Of a DNA stretch of 64,000 nt, positions 32,001-41,600 are shown in pieces; position 1 is the stretch's first letter, and each line of letters starts with the position of its first letter. The notes under the pieces were generated by a model that worked only from the letters and a program-made list of their open reading frames with translations, made no database searches and had not been told where the DNA came from. Origin of the DNA: Branchiostoma lanceolatum (lineage: Eukaryota > Chordata > Leptocardii > Amphioxiformes > Branchiostomatidae); contig NC_089726.1 in the NCBI RefSeq assembly GCF_035083965.1, positions 13,025,501-13,089,500 of the forward strand, written 5' to 3'. The position numbers were made by a program, and so were the translations under genes.

Positions 32001-32367
32001 TATCCTTTGTGAAAATGTGCAATGTAATCGTTTGGTAAGCAACTGATTCTAACGTTAAAAAGGTGAGTGTAACTTGCACGAATGCAATTATGATGTGAAC
32101 AACATCTAAACTTTCAGACAAGGCCCTTCTACCGCCTATGAACTCAATGACGCGGGACTAACGGATTTTGAAGAGAGCGGACTGACAGAGCTTCAAGTCG
32201 GCGGACTGACGGACACTGAAGACGGCGGATCGACCGACTTTCACTCGGATGGAGGATCGACAGAATTGCAAGATGTCGGGTCAACAGGATTTGAAGACGG
32301 CGTGTTGACAGAATTTCAGGATCTTGACCTGACAGAAGGAGAAGAATCCCAAGATGGAATGTGTTGA
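14034..32367 (+). CDS. EGF-SEA-2: 14-EGF, SEA-domain membrane protein hosting two nested genes
   Basis: A 21-exon paralogue of the upstream gene. Coding exons: 14034-14088, 14684-14794, 14924-15034, 15339-15449, 15600-15710, 16064-16174, 22996-23106, 23343-23453, 23689-23799, 23920-24030, 24296-24409, 24518-24631, 24786-24893, 25080-25190, 25410-25526, 25700-25812, 26046-26257, 31032-31178, 31524-31595, 31850-31891, 32118-32367. Total 2454 nt, about 817 aa. Order: signal peptide, 14 EGF modules, SEA, transmembrane helix, acidic tail with NPIY. The introns 16175-22995 and 26258-31031 carry antisense genes (a TLR and a lectin). I saw no second signal-peptide exon between 20112 and 22996, so one gene is the simpler model; two separate genes split at the TLR remains possible. 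The function is unknown beyond a cell-surface receptor or adhesion role. Confidence 0.82.
16644..20006 (-). CDS. Toll-like receptor, single exon, nested antisense in EGF-SEA-2
   Basis: An uninterrupted ORF; the codon at 20006 starts a typical signal peptide (METKVTLL...VWAG). The frame stays open 35 codons further upstream, but that extension looks like leader sequence. The product is 1120 aa: signal peptide 1-24, leucine-rich repeats about 65-720, one C-terminal LRR cap with CDCDLRWF about 721-804, transmembrane helix about 805-827, TIR about 856-1003 and a 117-residue tail. The single cysteine cluster marks a vertebrate-type TLR. Box 1 (HDAFIAY) and box 3 (FW) are present; box 2 reads RDFAVG, with valine where most TLRs have proline. 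It should sense a microbial or endogenous ligand and signal through TIR adaptors; ligand unknown. It lies wholly within intron 16175-22995 of the host gene. Confidence 0.95.
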   Translation of the reverse strand: METKVTLLAVCLTSILAFMTQVWAGQLPPVCQVWNSAAVVCTGQGGPWEYPTRATLTQVPPGIPKSVITLDLSGNNITELHKDSFARLATLRYLALRENNIAKIHNGSFRGLRNLRHLDLSDTYIQAIEVGAFAGLENLERLDMCCPTLQSTFALQTGLFIDLRNLNHLTVETAAERVDVDVFKDLYRLRYLYLGLINIRSLPDHIFDSLTLLENLTMAELDIQSGSEFLQRPLLWSPLRNLKTFQLFVQRADDLNFGPVFGNLSNLEEIQLGSVGPVNYNVQMFLPLLSTLKRLDMCVSAHVYTPADYLTIAPGLLTSLTHLQALDIPWTSSFSSIADVLPELRHTHVQELSFAMGGINTITADTLATMKGFDDLKTLSIILPDTTAIQANSFTTFPNLQRLNLDVGILNTVENNAFSGLPSLRHLDLSNHLISTLPQDVFEGLSSLIYLDLSYNNLETSQARLPETLDYLDLSHNNLNSYFQMESGYIALSFNFTDLKSVNHLNLSHNRLQGVEMLPANVTMLDLQHNQIGYYLPDAVFSIAGLKFLDLSHNDIRTTSYTTVQSPTLETLRLDSNGLVGIDGTFMKGLTNLTTLTLSHNHIRVIEVGNFQWLVQLVQLDLSHNEISTLKVFAFRGLSRLRSLDLSNNQIQNMTAKTFEGLGDLRILNLAANRIAVIWNAFDRLYGLRDLILSNNRLSVINQTSLGPVVNRLERLDVANNPFLCDCDLRWFVEWAQDKYDTVSNWNNPYPLSYRSYKCFRPAKLYGQRLTDGITQQQNYNEGKAQSQNMFFKMDCSNEFRPNRLLACVLASSGIFVAMMTVFLVDYNIRHVNYFLWLWAKWRKPRIGEEEINEQHAYTHDAFIAYNNEDIRWVIKEAIENLEPDYSLVIHERDFAVGAPIVENIADAVENSRRTVCLVTRNFLKSKWCEYEFQLAQYHMFEQGGGVRLILVFLEEIPNRMLKRFRHLNAVMKRDTYLMWPDDVKHRPLFWKRLRHALGEPLPRDPESDQVPTLEPHIPEQMEQATVGNIPERQDQFPGQNVPEQKGQVPVKNIPEPQAQAPTSSIPEQQSLHPFRHIPEQQQKIAPECMIHDPEDRIVESNSEDDWCGPRNDDIILLPL
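16743..16958 (-). repeat. Six 12-residue IPEQ repeats in the TLR cytoplasmic tail
   Basis: Residues about 1017-1088, after the TIR domain, are six perfectly phased 12-residue units of the form [HNS]-[IV]-P-E-[QRP]-x7, for example [12 protein letters not shown] and [12 protein letters not shown]. On the + strand this appears as a recurring TTCCGGAA-centred motif every 36 nt. Most TLRs end soon after the TIR, so this extension is unusual. It is probably disordered and its function is unknown. Confidence 0.85.
22311..22339. repeat. (CTGT)n microsatellite
   Basis: A run of CTGT units with one TTTG interruption, followed by a TG-rich stretch to about 22364. It directly precedes a dispersed repeat copy starting at 22382. 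Confidence 0.85.
22382..22640. repeat. Dispersed repeat copy A
   Basis: Contains the motif ATAACTTAAGAACTT, then GGATGGATTGTAAGGATATTTGGTAT and, 230 nt later, ACTCAAGAACTTCT. Related copies lie at 26589-26650, 30903-30967 and 33200-33255. Copies A, C and D each follow a T/G-rich microsatellite closely. Confidence 0.6.
22548..22594. repeat. (GGTC)n microsatellite
   Basis: About eleven uninterrupted copies of GGTC in the host-gene intron upstream of the TLR. Confidence 0.95.
24518..24893 (+). other. Non-canonical EGF exon pair with shifted cysteines, EGF-SEA-2
   Basis: Exon 24518-24631 lacks the sixth EGF cysteine (end reads [10 protein letters not shown]). Exon 24786-24893 (108 nt) has five cysteines, two of them near its start as DIDCEC, and four sequons (NTT, NST, NYT, NRT). 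The pair totals ten cysteines. Position, loss of the sixth cysteine, four sequons and the ending TC-x-x-GWN-[KR]-T-x-C match the pair at 10010-10348 in EGF-SEA-1. Confidence 0.8.
25700..26257 (+). other. EGF-SEA-2 SEA domain (two exons)
   Basis: Exons 25700-25812 (113 nt) and 26046-26257 (212 nt) have the same lengths and phases as the EGF-SEA-1 SEA exons. The second exon contains [13 protein letters not shown], an excellent match to the SEA autocleavage loop with the scissile G-S. The first contains [13 protein letters not shown]. Several sequons (NQT, NAS, NNT) predict glycosylation. Confidence 0.9.
26282..26410. repeat. (GT)n microsatellite with interruptions
   Basis: About 130 nt of GT dinucleotides with occasional TTT, TTG and GTCA interruptions, beginning 24 nt after the SEA donor site of EGF-SEA-2. 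Its closeness to the 5' splice site could affect splicing; that is inference. Confidence 0.95.
26589..26650. repeat. Dispersed repeat copy B
   Basis: Starts GATAACTCAAGAAGGGTTGA and continues to GTATTTGGTGTGCAGGTAG. It lies downstream of the (GT)n run in the SEA-to-transmembrane intron of EGF-SEA-2. Confidence 0.6.
28482..28487 (-). terminator. Polyadenylation signal of the nested lectin gene
   Basis: TTTATT on the + strand reads AATAAA on the minus strand, 50 nt past the lectin stop codon. Confidence 0.6.
28537..28961 (-). other. C-type lectin domain exon
   Basis: The exon begins [10 protein letters not shown] (the long-form extra cysteine pair) and contains WFGLHDQ and the loop GQPDN. DREDC, RWNDDVC and HPFICQ follow. 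All six cysteines and the Ca2+-site residues (QPD, WND) are present. The domain ends with a short tail of about 10 residues and a stop at 28537. Confidence 0.9.
28537..30565 (-). CDS. Type II membrane collagen-like C-type lectin, nested antisense in EGF-SEA-2
   Basis: Six coding exons (minus strand): 30513-30565 with ATG at 30543, 30316-30399, 29905-30081, 29713-29787, 29308-29559, 28537-28961. All junctions are phase 1 and GT-AG. Total 1044 nt, 347 aa. Order: cytoplasmic N-terminus rich in Gln/Ser/Asp, membrane anchor about residues 81-101, short neck, a collagen stretch of about 22 Gly-x-y triplets with one interruption, and a six-cysteine long-form C-type lectin domain. QPD and WND motifs are intact, which in this family predicts calcium-dependent galactose-type sugar binding. 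The plan resembles membrane collectins and scavenger lectins, so a trimeric pattern-recognition role is likely. The frame is open upstream of the ATG within exon 1. A candidate 5' exon ending at 30781 would bring an in-frame stop, which supports this start. The gene lies within intron 26258-31031. Confidence 0.87.
29308..29559 (-). other. Collagen-like exon of the nested lectin
   Basis: This exon encodes Gly-x-y triplets rich in GPP, with GER, GEK and GKA charged triplets that favour triple-helix formation. The register breaks once: a Gly is replaced by Glu in the stretch [12 protein letters not shown], with a two-residue slip. Such an interruption is common as a kink in collectins. Confidence 0.88.
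30903..30967. repeat. Dispersed repeat copy C
   Basis: CAGCACAACTCAATAATCTA followed by ACATTTGGTATGTGGTTAGG, directly after a GTTT-rich stretch at about 30861-30898, 65 nt before the EGF-SEA-2 transmembrane exon. Confidence 0.6.
31032..32367 (+). other. EGF-SEA-2 transmembrane and repeat-containing tail
   Basis: Exon 31032-31178 encodes the juxtamembrane segment, a helix of about 23 residues rich in Val, Leu and Cys, and the stop-transfer sequence RSQRK. Exons 31524-31595 and 31850-31891 give a basic/aromatic segment and then NPIY. The last exon (32118-32367) begins with [13 protein letters not shown], matching the EGF-SEA-1 terminus, and continues for about eight units of 8-9 residues of the form [GDV]-[LS]-T-[DEG]-x-x-[DEQ]. 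The stop TGA is at 32365-32367. Confidence 0.82.
32155..32349 (+). repeat. GLTD-type tandem repeat in the EGF-SEA-2 tail
   Basis: About eight degenerate units of 24-27 nt encode acidic peptides such as [16 protein letters not shown] and [15 protein letters not shown]-1 has a single GVTD at the matching position and stops four residues later. Confidence 0.75.
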
Positions 32368-34470
32368 TACGCGAGGACAGACACAGCTATCTGTGCCCCA
32401 TACCTGGTGTGTCTACAAACACAAACTTTCGAAAGGTTTTACTGTGAAAAGGAATATTACAGACACAGAAAAGTCACAAAATTATAAAGCTTCATTTTCA
32501 TTGCAAACTTTCATTTCTCCCATATGCATTCACATTTCATGTCAAACTTACTAAAAGGAGAGCGTCTTAGCTTTCGGCAGAAAAAAAAAATGTCCATAGA
32601 TATCTCGAACCATAGGGGCAAATTACAGTGCTTGTTATAGAAACACTTGTAAATAAGGTAGTAATGTAAACTACTCTTGGTGTTGATATGTGAACTGGCA
32701 CTTTTTGTATTTTGGCTGTTTAAACAAACTACAATCCGAAGCCAGTTTCTACATATGACTGTATGAAAATTTAGATTTGGCTAGAGAAAGTCTTAATTAT
32801 TGCCATTCACTACTAGTCACTCTGCGATGAGACGTATTTATGTACACAGATATAGCATATGGAAATACGGAAACACAAACAGGCGCACCGGTTACTGCAA
32901 ATATACGTAAGCCTCTGATACTAACACAGACTTTTGGATGCTGCCAAATGTACATTAGCACTTTTTTCTCAGAATCAAACAAACAAGTTTGCAAATAATC
33001 TTTGTATTTCCACCTGCGATCTTGGGTTTCTTTGTGTAATTTACAGATGATCTCTGAACAGTAAGAATATTATATGACTATCATAATTTGTCCTATTTCG
33101 AAAAAGACAAATTGATAGTAAAGGTTAAAGATCCAAGTGCATTTATTACCTTGGTTATGTTTTAGTAGCATTGTTTGTTTGTATGTATGTATGTAGTTGA
33201 ACAGCATGACTCAAAAAATTAAGCTATGGATGGCTTGTCATGAAACTGTGGTAAGACTTAAAGTACATGTAGTTATGTTTTGTCCCATCCAAGAAGTGAA
33301 GAAATGATTAGATATTGGGCCTCCTGGCGACTCTCCTTGGTAATGCAGAAGAACGGTCGGTTTTGATATCTTGTGTTTTGTTCAAGCCATGCATGGTCAT
33401 TGTTTTTGGGTGGTAGATAGCTCTTATGAGCGGGAAGAAGTGACATAAGTTTGGGCCCTCTAGCAGCTTTCTTTGGAACTACAGGGGCGTTTAAGCTTCA
33501 GATTTTGAAACAGTATAAGTCAATAAGGGATGAACCTTCATTCACATGTAGGAAACTTTGATGAAGACCAATGTAATGGTATGTTGATTATGCAAAATAG
33601 GACTTGATTTATTGATTGATTTGATTGATTGATTTGCATAATCAATGAGGATTTACACTTCAATTGTGCTAAATGACAGGATGGACAAGGAATGTCATAA
33701 AGGCAAACTAATTCATATTCATATTCGTATGATTGTATTGACCTACAGACAAAGCTACGTCCAGTCTTAGTTTTAGCAAATTGAATGTATTCAGTACATG
33801 TTGTTCTTTAAAAGTAAAGCTCTTCTTCAGAAAAATTTCAAATACAGCTGATGTATACAATACAAAGGGCAACAATCTACATGGACAATCTTCATATTCC
33901 ACAGACTTACAAAACTGATCTATTCCACAAGCTTACTTCATAACTGACATGTTGCTGTATCAAAGTGTGTAATCTCAAAATACACAATGTAAATGACACC
34001 TCCTCAAAGTACATTGAGCACACAAATAAGAGCATAGTTATATACACAAGGCTAGATGGAATGCTTTGATATAAAGCTATTTAACTCTTAAGGCATAGTG
34101 GACATTTTTTCCTTCAAAAACTGAAGATAAGCCATAATCATAAAATCTTGATTAGCATAGCAGCATCACTAAGATATAAAAAGAAAGGATCATGCATCAT
34201 AATGCATCATATATAGCTATCAATACAATTAACAAGCAAGGAATACTGTAACACTAGTAACTGCCAGTACTAGACAATGTTCCTTTCCTACCCTTTTACA
34301 AAGAGGCAGGATTAAAGTGTGAAATGAACAAGCAGCTCCAAAGTTCCACATTACTTCAGCACATGCTTCTGTCCAAATACGCTTAATCTCTATCTGGCAC
34401 AAACTCATCTTTGGGTCATCAATGATAAAAATTCTCACATCATAATAATTCTGTCATTACTACCTGATAA
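32368..34470. other. Convergent intergenic region
   Basis: About 2.1 kb between the stop of EGF-SEA-2 (+) and the stop of the NACHT/TPR gene (-), containing both 3' UTRs. A GTAT/GTTT-rich run near 33170-33195 leads into a dispersed repeat copy at 33200-33255, with a related segment near 33510. No gene is supported. Confidence 0.6.
33200..33255. repeat. Dispersed repeat copy D
   Basis: ACAGCATGACTCAAAAAATT followed by GATGGCTTGTCATGAAACTG, right after a (GTAT)n run. A second related segment (CAGTATAAGTCAATAAGGGA) lies near 33510. Confidence 0.55.
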
Positions 34471-35611
34471 TTAATGTACAGCAGGGAACTGATAATGTCT
34501 AGAAGCGATGGCTTCTTTAGCAACCCTCTCTGGTTCCACAATTCTTAAGTTCCTTGAGGTTTTTGCTGTTCCCTTCTTTCCTGTTTCCACAGTTGTTGGA
34601 TCACCTGTCAACACTGTCTCATTGTCTGCTTCTGGTGAGGTTTCTTGACACTGTTCGGCAAATTTGGCAGATCCTGACTGCATGTTTGCCTCAGCGTGAC
34701 TTTCCTTTCCTTCCCCTACAACCTGTAGCTCCTGAATCCCTGCCTCCGCCGCTTCTACTCCATCTGACCCCCACTTCTCCGACTCAGCTGAGCTCCCTCC
34801 CTCGCTGCTTGGTGATTCGTCGATTGGATGAAGCTGCTGGTCTAACGTTGTGTCCGTCCCACGGTTTAGCTTCTTTACTCGCTTTTGACTTCTTTTTCTT
34901 GGCAGTGGCTCCTTGTAGGTAGGGTATCTTCCTGGGACATGGTACCATGCGGACTTGTGTTGTACTCCAGATTTCTTCACATTTTCCCGTGGTTTTGGTG
35001 GCTCATCTAACAAGGTCTGTAGTGTACTATGAGGTCCGTGGACCGATTTTACATTACTTTCGTCTACACTGTGTGCACTGGGGATGTGACACGATGATTT
35101 GTGTGACACGTGAGAGCTCCTGCTCAAACGCGACAAGTTCGTGTTCCGTGAAACAACCGTCATCCTACTAGCGAACTCCGACACTGAACTCTTAGTGTTG
35201 AAGTAATGAATGGACACACTTCCTTCTCTGAAGAGACTCTGGTCACCTTTAAAGTCTTCCTGTCTGACACTTTCTTCCCACTGTGGTTCTCGGGGTGGGC
35301 TCTCCTGGAATTCTCTCCATGGAGCTTCTTCTCGTTCGAAACCTTGTGGTGGGACGTCCATTCTGTTGCGCTCACTCCCAGCAGAGTGTACTCTGGGTAT
35401 CTCCCGCGTAGCTCTACTCATAAGGGTGTCCCTCCCGTTGGGGCACGACATGGCGGACTGGGTTCTCCAGATCCCACTGGGGTTGCTGCTAGGCCGACGA
35501 GACCCTCCATACTGCTCCTGCCTTCTGTTTTTCTTCCCTTGCTGCTTCTGTTCAAACTGTACAATGTCCTGCTCATGCCAGCTCATGTGGCTGTAGGGCC
35601 GGTCTCGAGAC
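34471..35611 (-). other. Low-complexity C-terminal exon of the NACHT/TPR gene
   Basis: A single exon of 380 codons including the stop. It is rich in Ser, Arg, Glu and Gln with no recognised domain. It starts in phase 2 directly after the last TPR exon. Its length compared with known TTC41 proteins is atypical, and it is probably disordered. Confidence 0.75.
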
Positions 35612-38600
35612 CTGGAGAAGATGATGTGGACAAGAAAATTAGCAATACAAAAAAAACTTTGGCTAAACATTTTAGCCCCACTGTGACAGCAACTTGCCAA
35701 AAGGTACTTTCTCTATACACAAAAGTTTGCAATGGCTGCTTTATAGTTTTGTACCAACATTATGAAAACAAGCAGTACCCATACAAAGAAAAGCTTACGA
35801 TTTGTCTGTACCCATAATTTGCTTTTATGTAATTCAAACTATACATCAATAAAAGGAAAATCAACATTTATTGAGATAAAAACATACTAACCTTGCGTCA
35901 GGTTGTTTCTTGGTACTGAAGTCGTACAGCCCCGTGCTGATCTGTGACTCTACATCACGGAGACTGTTCCGTACGGCCCGTGTGATTGGGTGTTCGGGGC
36001 CTAACAGTTTGGTACGGATGTCCAGGGACTGCCGGAGGCACTTCACCGCTTCTCTCTTCACATGCTGGGCACCATCAACCTTCAGTAGTTTTCCTGTAGA
36101 AACAAGGCAGTTTGAGTATCTCATCACTGTTTGGTTTAAATTGTGAGTGTCTAAGTTCCTCAAGCCGTTAATAAACTTTCAAAAGCATTTTTAAAAAGTC
36201 ATTTGCAAGCTCCAATAGCAGAATATCTCTTGATCCATAAACAAAATTTACTTTCAGCTATTTGATTATTCATAAGAAAAAAATTGGAATGTCACATTTT
36301 TAGAATACCCTTCATCTATATTCTATACCTACAACATCTAGTATTTACTAGACATGGAGCAAAATTCAAGATCCTGCATTATTTTTCAAATCTGGACATT
36401 GAATTCTTGCTGCTTCATTTGTCACCCATAGGGCACAAAAGGCAAGTCCATCAAAAATTTCTGACTTTGTATCATCTTCCCCTACCTAAGTGGAACAGGG
36501 TAGTGGCCACCAGCAGATGGTTGGACCCGAGACACTGTTCCCTGATCCGTAACGCTCGTCGGTACAGCATCTCAGCCTCACGTCGGTTGAACCCCTTCTT
36601 GTTGTTCCTGATGACAGTAGAATATCATGTAATGATTCTACTATTAGACTAAAAAATTTTCTTTTGAGCTGGAGATCCCCAACTCGAATATGGCAAGTAA
36701 GTAGAGTGAAGGCTGTTTATGAATACAAGTATCTCTTGTTGAAAGAGATAGTTAAGATAATGTACAGCTGATATAATTGAGTACTAGTATAATGTCTGTC
36801 TGCCATACCTGTCTGCCAGTAGCCCAGCAAGATCATTTAGCACATCTGCAACCATGGGGTGGAATGTACCATACCATCTGTGAGGGAAAAAGAACAGGTT
36901 ACAAGTTTACAGGTAAAATACAGAAAGTGGTGTGATTAGCCACAAGCTGTATATACAATGTATATCGACTCTGTTTTCATGTAATGCCACCAAATTTGAG
37001 AAAATGATTAATAAATATGAAAGCTGCAACCATGATGACACTTTTTCGCAATGCTATTGAGGATTGAGTACAAAGTACAATGTTCCAAGAGTGCACCAAG
37101 TATTTATTTCCTTCTAACCTCTCCCTTGTAGTGAGTGCCTCCCTCAGACACTCCTCAGCCAGGTGGTACTGGCGTCTCCTCATCTTCAGCACCCCCATGT
37201 GATGCTGTACGGAGGCCAGACCAGGGATGCTGCAGGCCGACTCCATGTGGTCCCTGGCCTCCTGTAGAAGCTGGTCCGACTCCGCAAAACAGCTGGAGTA
37301 GGTCTTCATGTTCCCTAGCTGGTCCAACAGCCTGCCTTTGGTCTCAATCTTGGAGGAAAAAGAACAAAAGTAAAAGAAAGAAAGTTTGATGTCTTTGAAA
37401 TGGTAAGCATTGCTAATGTTTTCCTTATTGTGGCTTTAATAGTGAAATTAATCTACATGTATTTAATCATGTATAAATGTTCAATACACATCTTAGATAA
37501 AAAAGACATAAATTGGTTAGCACTGTTCCTAAGTTTACTTTTATCATTGTCATATTTTCATACATTTCTATGTGATAGCAACTAATCACTTTTCACCAAG
37601 TAAAATATGATTTCTTGCCAATGAAACACGAGGACACATTGTTGAGATGAGAAATATGTTGTGATTAGCACATGTACGTGTATGTGCTAGTTACCATTTT
37701 AGCCATGTGCTCAGCATCCTCCTCCTGTATGGAGTTGATGGTACCCAGTGCCTTCCAGTACCAGTCCTCTGCCTCCTCCGTCTTCAGCTGGAACAGGTAC
37801 AGGTTCCCGATGTTCTCCTCCACCTTACACAGCAGCTGCTGCTCCACCAGGCCAGGAGAGTCCGCATTCTGCAGCTGGTCATGTGCCTTGTGCAGCATCT
37901 CTTCTGCATTCTGGAACTTTCCGATCTCATTTAGAAACTGTCCTGCATGACACGCCAAGGCGGCGACTTCGTACTGCGACATTTCCTTGATTTCCTCACG
38001 TTCCTCCTCCATGTCGAGGTGAGCCACACGGCTTTCCGTCAAGAACGTAGACTCGATGTCCATGGCTCGCTCTTCGGGAGTCGGGTCAAAGCCGTCGTCG
38101 TCGCTTCTACCGCCAGCCAGACTGCCAAAGCTGGTGGCGATGCTGAGAGCCGCGCCCATGCTGCTCTGGCTGGCGTTGCTGACTGAGGCCTGGTCTGAAC
38201 CTTCCTTAATGGTAGTGAGACAGGAGTGGAGTTTACCAGTAGGGCTCAGAGATCTTGGGTCTGTAAAGAGATACATGTAATAAGATTTGATTTTTGTATT
38301 ACTAGATGGAAAATCTTGTGGAACTGAATGCTATAATTGATTTCAAAGCATGTATGAAATGCTCCTGTAATGAGATTCAGATCTGAATATTGCAGACTAA
38401 TTTGATTAGTGTTTTGACCATGGTTATATATTCTACTTTGAGATCAAACGAAGGTACATGTAACTCATTGAAATCACAATATCACAGTATATCTAGAATT
38501 TCTTCTAAATCCCTGCCACATTTGCCTGTCTGTCTGATTAAGTGAGATTATAGTCTGTCTTACTTCCATTTACAGTATGAATAAAACAGCACCCGAAAAT

Positions 38601-41600
38601 TCAAATGTTTTCCTCTCCTCATATTCTCCCCTTGGGTCTATCATTAACACCCAGTAAAAACGATAGGACGACAACCACTAAATCACTATTTGACTGTAAA
38701 CTATCATGTACAGCTGTGCCTACCTATATCACTATCACTTGGGTCCTGCCAAACGGGGGGCTCTGATATCACTACACTCACGGTACGGGACAGGCGGCCC
38801 TGAAACATTAGACAGTAACTTTATCAGTACACAAGTAATTCAAACTTTCCCATATCCTCAGCAATCAAGCTTTACAGAAACAAAAAAAAGGGATCCTTAA
38901 AGTATCTATTCCTTCAAGTTTGTCAATTGCACCAAGTCACAAAGCTTCCTTAAGCTCTTAAGAGGTACTTCATTTCTCCTTTAATACAAATAAAAGAGGT
39001 CTTATTTTCTTTGCAGAACACAACATGTCATCTTTATCTTTGTTTCATAATGTACACAGGATAAAAACTGGGATTAAGGCAAGAGCCCTTCTGATTCCAA
39101 ATAATACAGGGTTTGCCTGTCACAGTATAAAGGGTACAAGCTTAAAATGCAGCCTACACTTAGCCCAACAGGATATGAATATATTGTCAAAAAGTGTTAT
39201 TTCTTCGGATGAAACTGAATCTAATTTCATGATACATTAAAACCTGGATTCAGCAACCACTGCAGGGGTGGAGGAATAATGGTTGCAGAGGAGAGGTGGT
39301 TGCTCAGGACAGGGTGGGGTTAACTATGTAAAAATGGATGGGACTGTTTCAATGTGGCGTGTGCCAGGTATTTGCGCGACCAGGTTTGACTGTACAATAT
39401 AGCAACAAATGTGAACTTACATCTGCTTCTGCCGTAGACTCATTAAAAGGTTACTAGGGAGAGGTGGTTGCTGAGGACAGGGTGAGTTTAACTATGAAAA
39501 AATGGATGGGACTGTTTCCTTGTGGCTTGTGCCAGGTAGTGCCCAACCAGGTTAGACTGTATAACAAATGCACACTTACATCTGCTTCCGCTGTAGACTC
39601 GTTGTCTCCTGTGATTTTCCTGACCATGCGCCCGTACACCTCGCCTGGATCGTACCCCGCCTGCGTCAGGAACTTCCAGTACCGCACCAGGTCCAGGCGG
39701 AGTGTGCTACTCTGTCTGCTGTCCCCCCACATAGCCAGGAACATCCTGCAGAGCGTTGTTGTTAATAATGAAGGAAATCATAAGGCTACACTGAATTATC
39801 AGACTATACTATAGACTTGCAATGTCATTTTAAGCAGCAATCACAAATAAATATCATAAACAACTTCAATGAACTTGACAAGATACCAGAAGAAATCTTT
39901 CATAAAGAAGGAAATTGCTTTGGATCCATGACATCTTTATCTAGATATGGAACAACAGAAGATAGTAGATATTTGAAAAGCAAGACACCAAGCCAAACAA
40001 TAGATGCTGGAAATGGAGAAAAAATATTCATGATCATATCTACAGAAATTTGGAACAATAGTGGGAGTTGTAAACAGCATGACATATCTTTAAGTTGATA
40101 TATTTTGTATTACAATTATGTTAGTAGCAAAACATCTAACATTATTACTTAGACGTATTGAAATTCAAAAAGAAGGCATCAAACTACAGCATGTTAACAA
40201 ATGGCAATAAAGGTTAGACACATGCAGTCATGACACATGCATTGCCCTCTGCGTACCCTGGTTCAGACAGAACCTTGCAAAGTCGCCCCACCTCCCCGCT
40301 CATTTCTAGGTGCCAGGGCAGCTCGTCCACGCGGCGGTCGGAGTGCGGCTGGCGGCTGAAGTACTCCGCCAGCACAGCGTGGTACTTGTTGCGTACATGT
40401 TCGTGCATGGTGGGAAAGGAGAAGGAGGACTTGGAGGCAGTGCTGGTAACAGTTCCTGTAAAGTAAAAATAAAACAAAGCCTGCTGCAGAGTTTTGTATA
40501 CAATAGAATCTGATTATACATTAATTTGTTAAGTAAATCTTATTTAGGTCAGTTAATTGTGATACCTTACAGGGCAATTTTCCAGGGCTCTGGAACAAAA
40601 TGACATATACATATACCAACACAGATACACAAACAGAGTGCAGTAATGCATACAAAATATGTCATCAAAATCAACCAAACACACACATTATTAGACCACA
40701 GATAATGTCATTAGCACTTAACAAACAGGCTTACCTAACAAAGAACACTCCACAGCCTCTCGAATGTCCTGGTGAAAGAAGTTGAGCAGTCCCCCCGGCC
40801 TCTCAAACAGGGCGTCCTGTGCACAGGATCGGAACAGCGCCCAGTCGAACGCCGCCACCTTGTAGTCGTCCTTGTAGCCCAGCAGTTCTAGTGCTCCCAG
40901 GATTTCAGACTCCTGCAGGCCGTTACGTGACACCGCGATGAGCCGGAGAGCGTCAGCGACCCAGCCTCTACTTCCTGCAACAATAGAGAAAACATTGTAG
41001 ATTAAGGAACTTTCTGGTCAAAATTCCAGATGCAAACTGAGCTTGGTATAGAGCGACCTAACAAAAACCAAACGGAAACAACAAAAACACCAAAAAAAGC
41101 ACCAAAGAACATTGCCGGACCTCTCTCTATCGTCTGCTCCTTCCTGCTGAGCCACCCATAATCCTTTGCCCAGCGGTGGATGATGCTGACCCAGAGGTCG
41201 CGGATACTCGTCGCCTCGAGATACACCTCCAGCTGGGCGTCCAGCCTCTGCTGTTGACCAATCACACACAGCTCGTTGGCCAGTATGAAGAGGAAGAGCG
41301 GGCGGTTGCTCAGCTTGCACTCCACAATACGCTGTAGCTGGGTCGGGTCCAGACACTTACAGTGTTCAGCCAGGTGTTCCTCAATTACTGAACTCTTGGA
41401 AGGTGAACCTGAAAAATATCCATTCTCAAAGGTCAATGTCATGATGCCTAGAGTTACAATCTTACAAAAACAGCAAATGAGGAAGATTATGCAATATGTG
41501 CATTACTGATTAGTACAAGGCTTTGGTTTCAGCTCAGCAGAATAGTTTAAAAGACTGATACTTTTGGAAAGTCAATGATATACACGGGGTGCATTATAAG

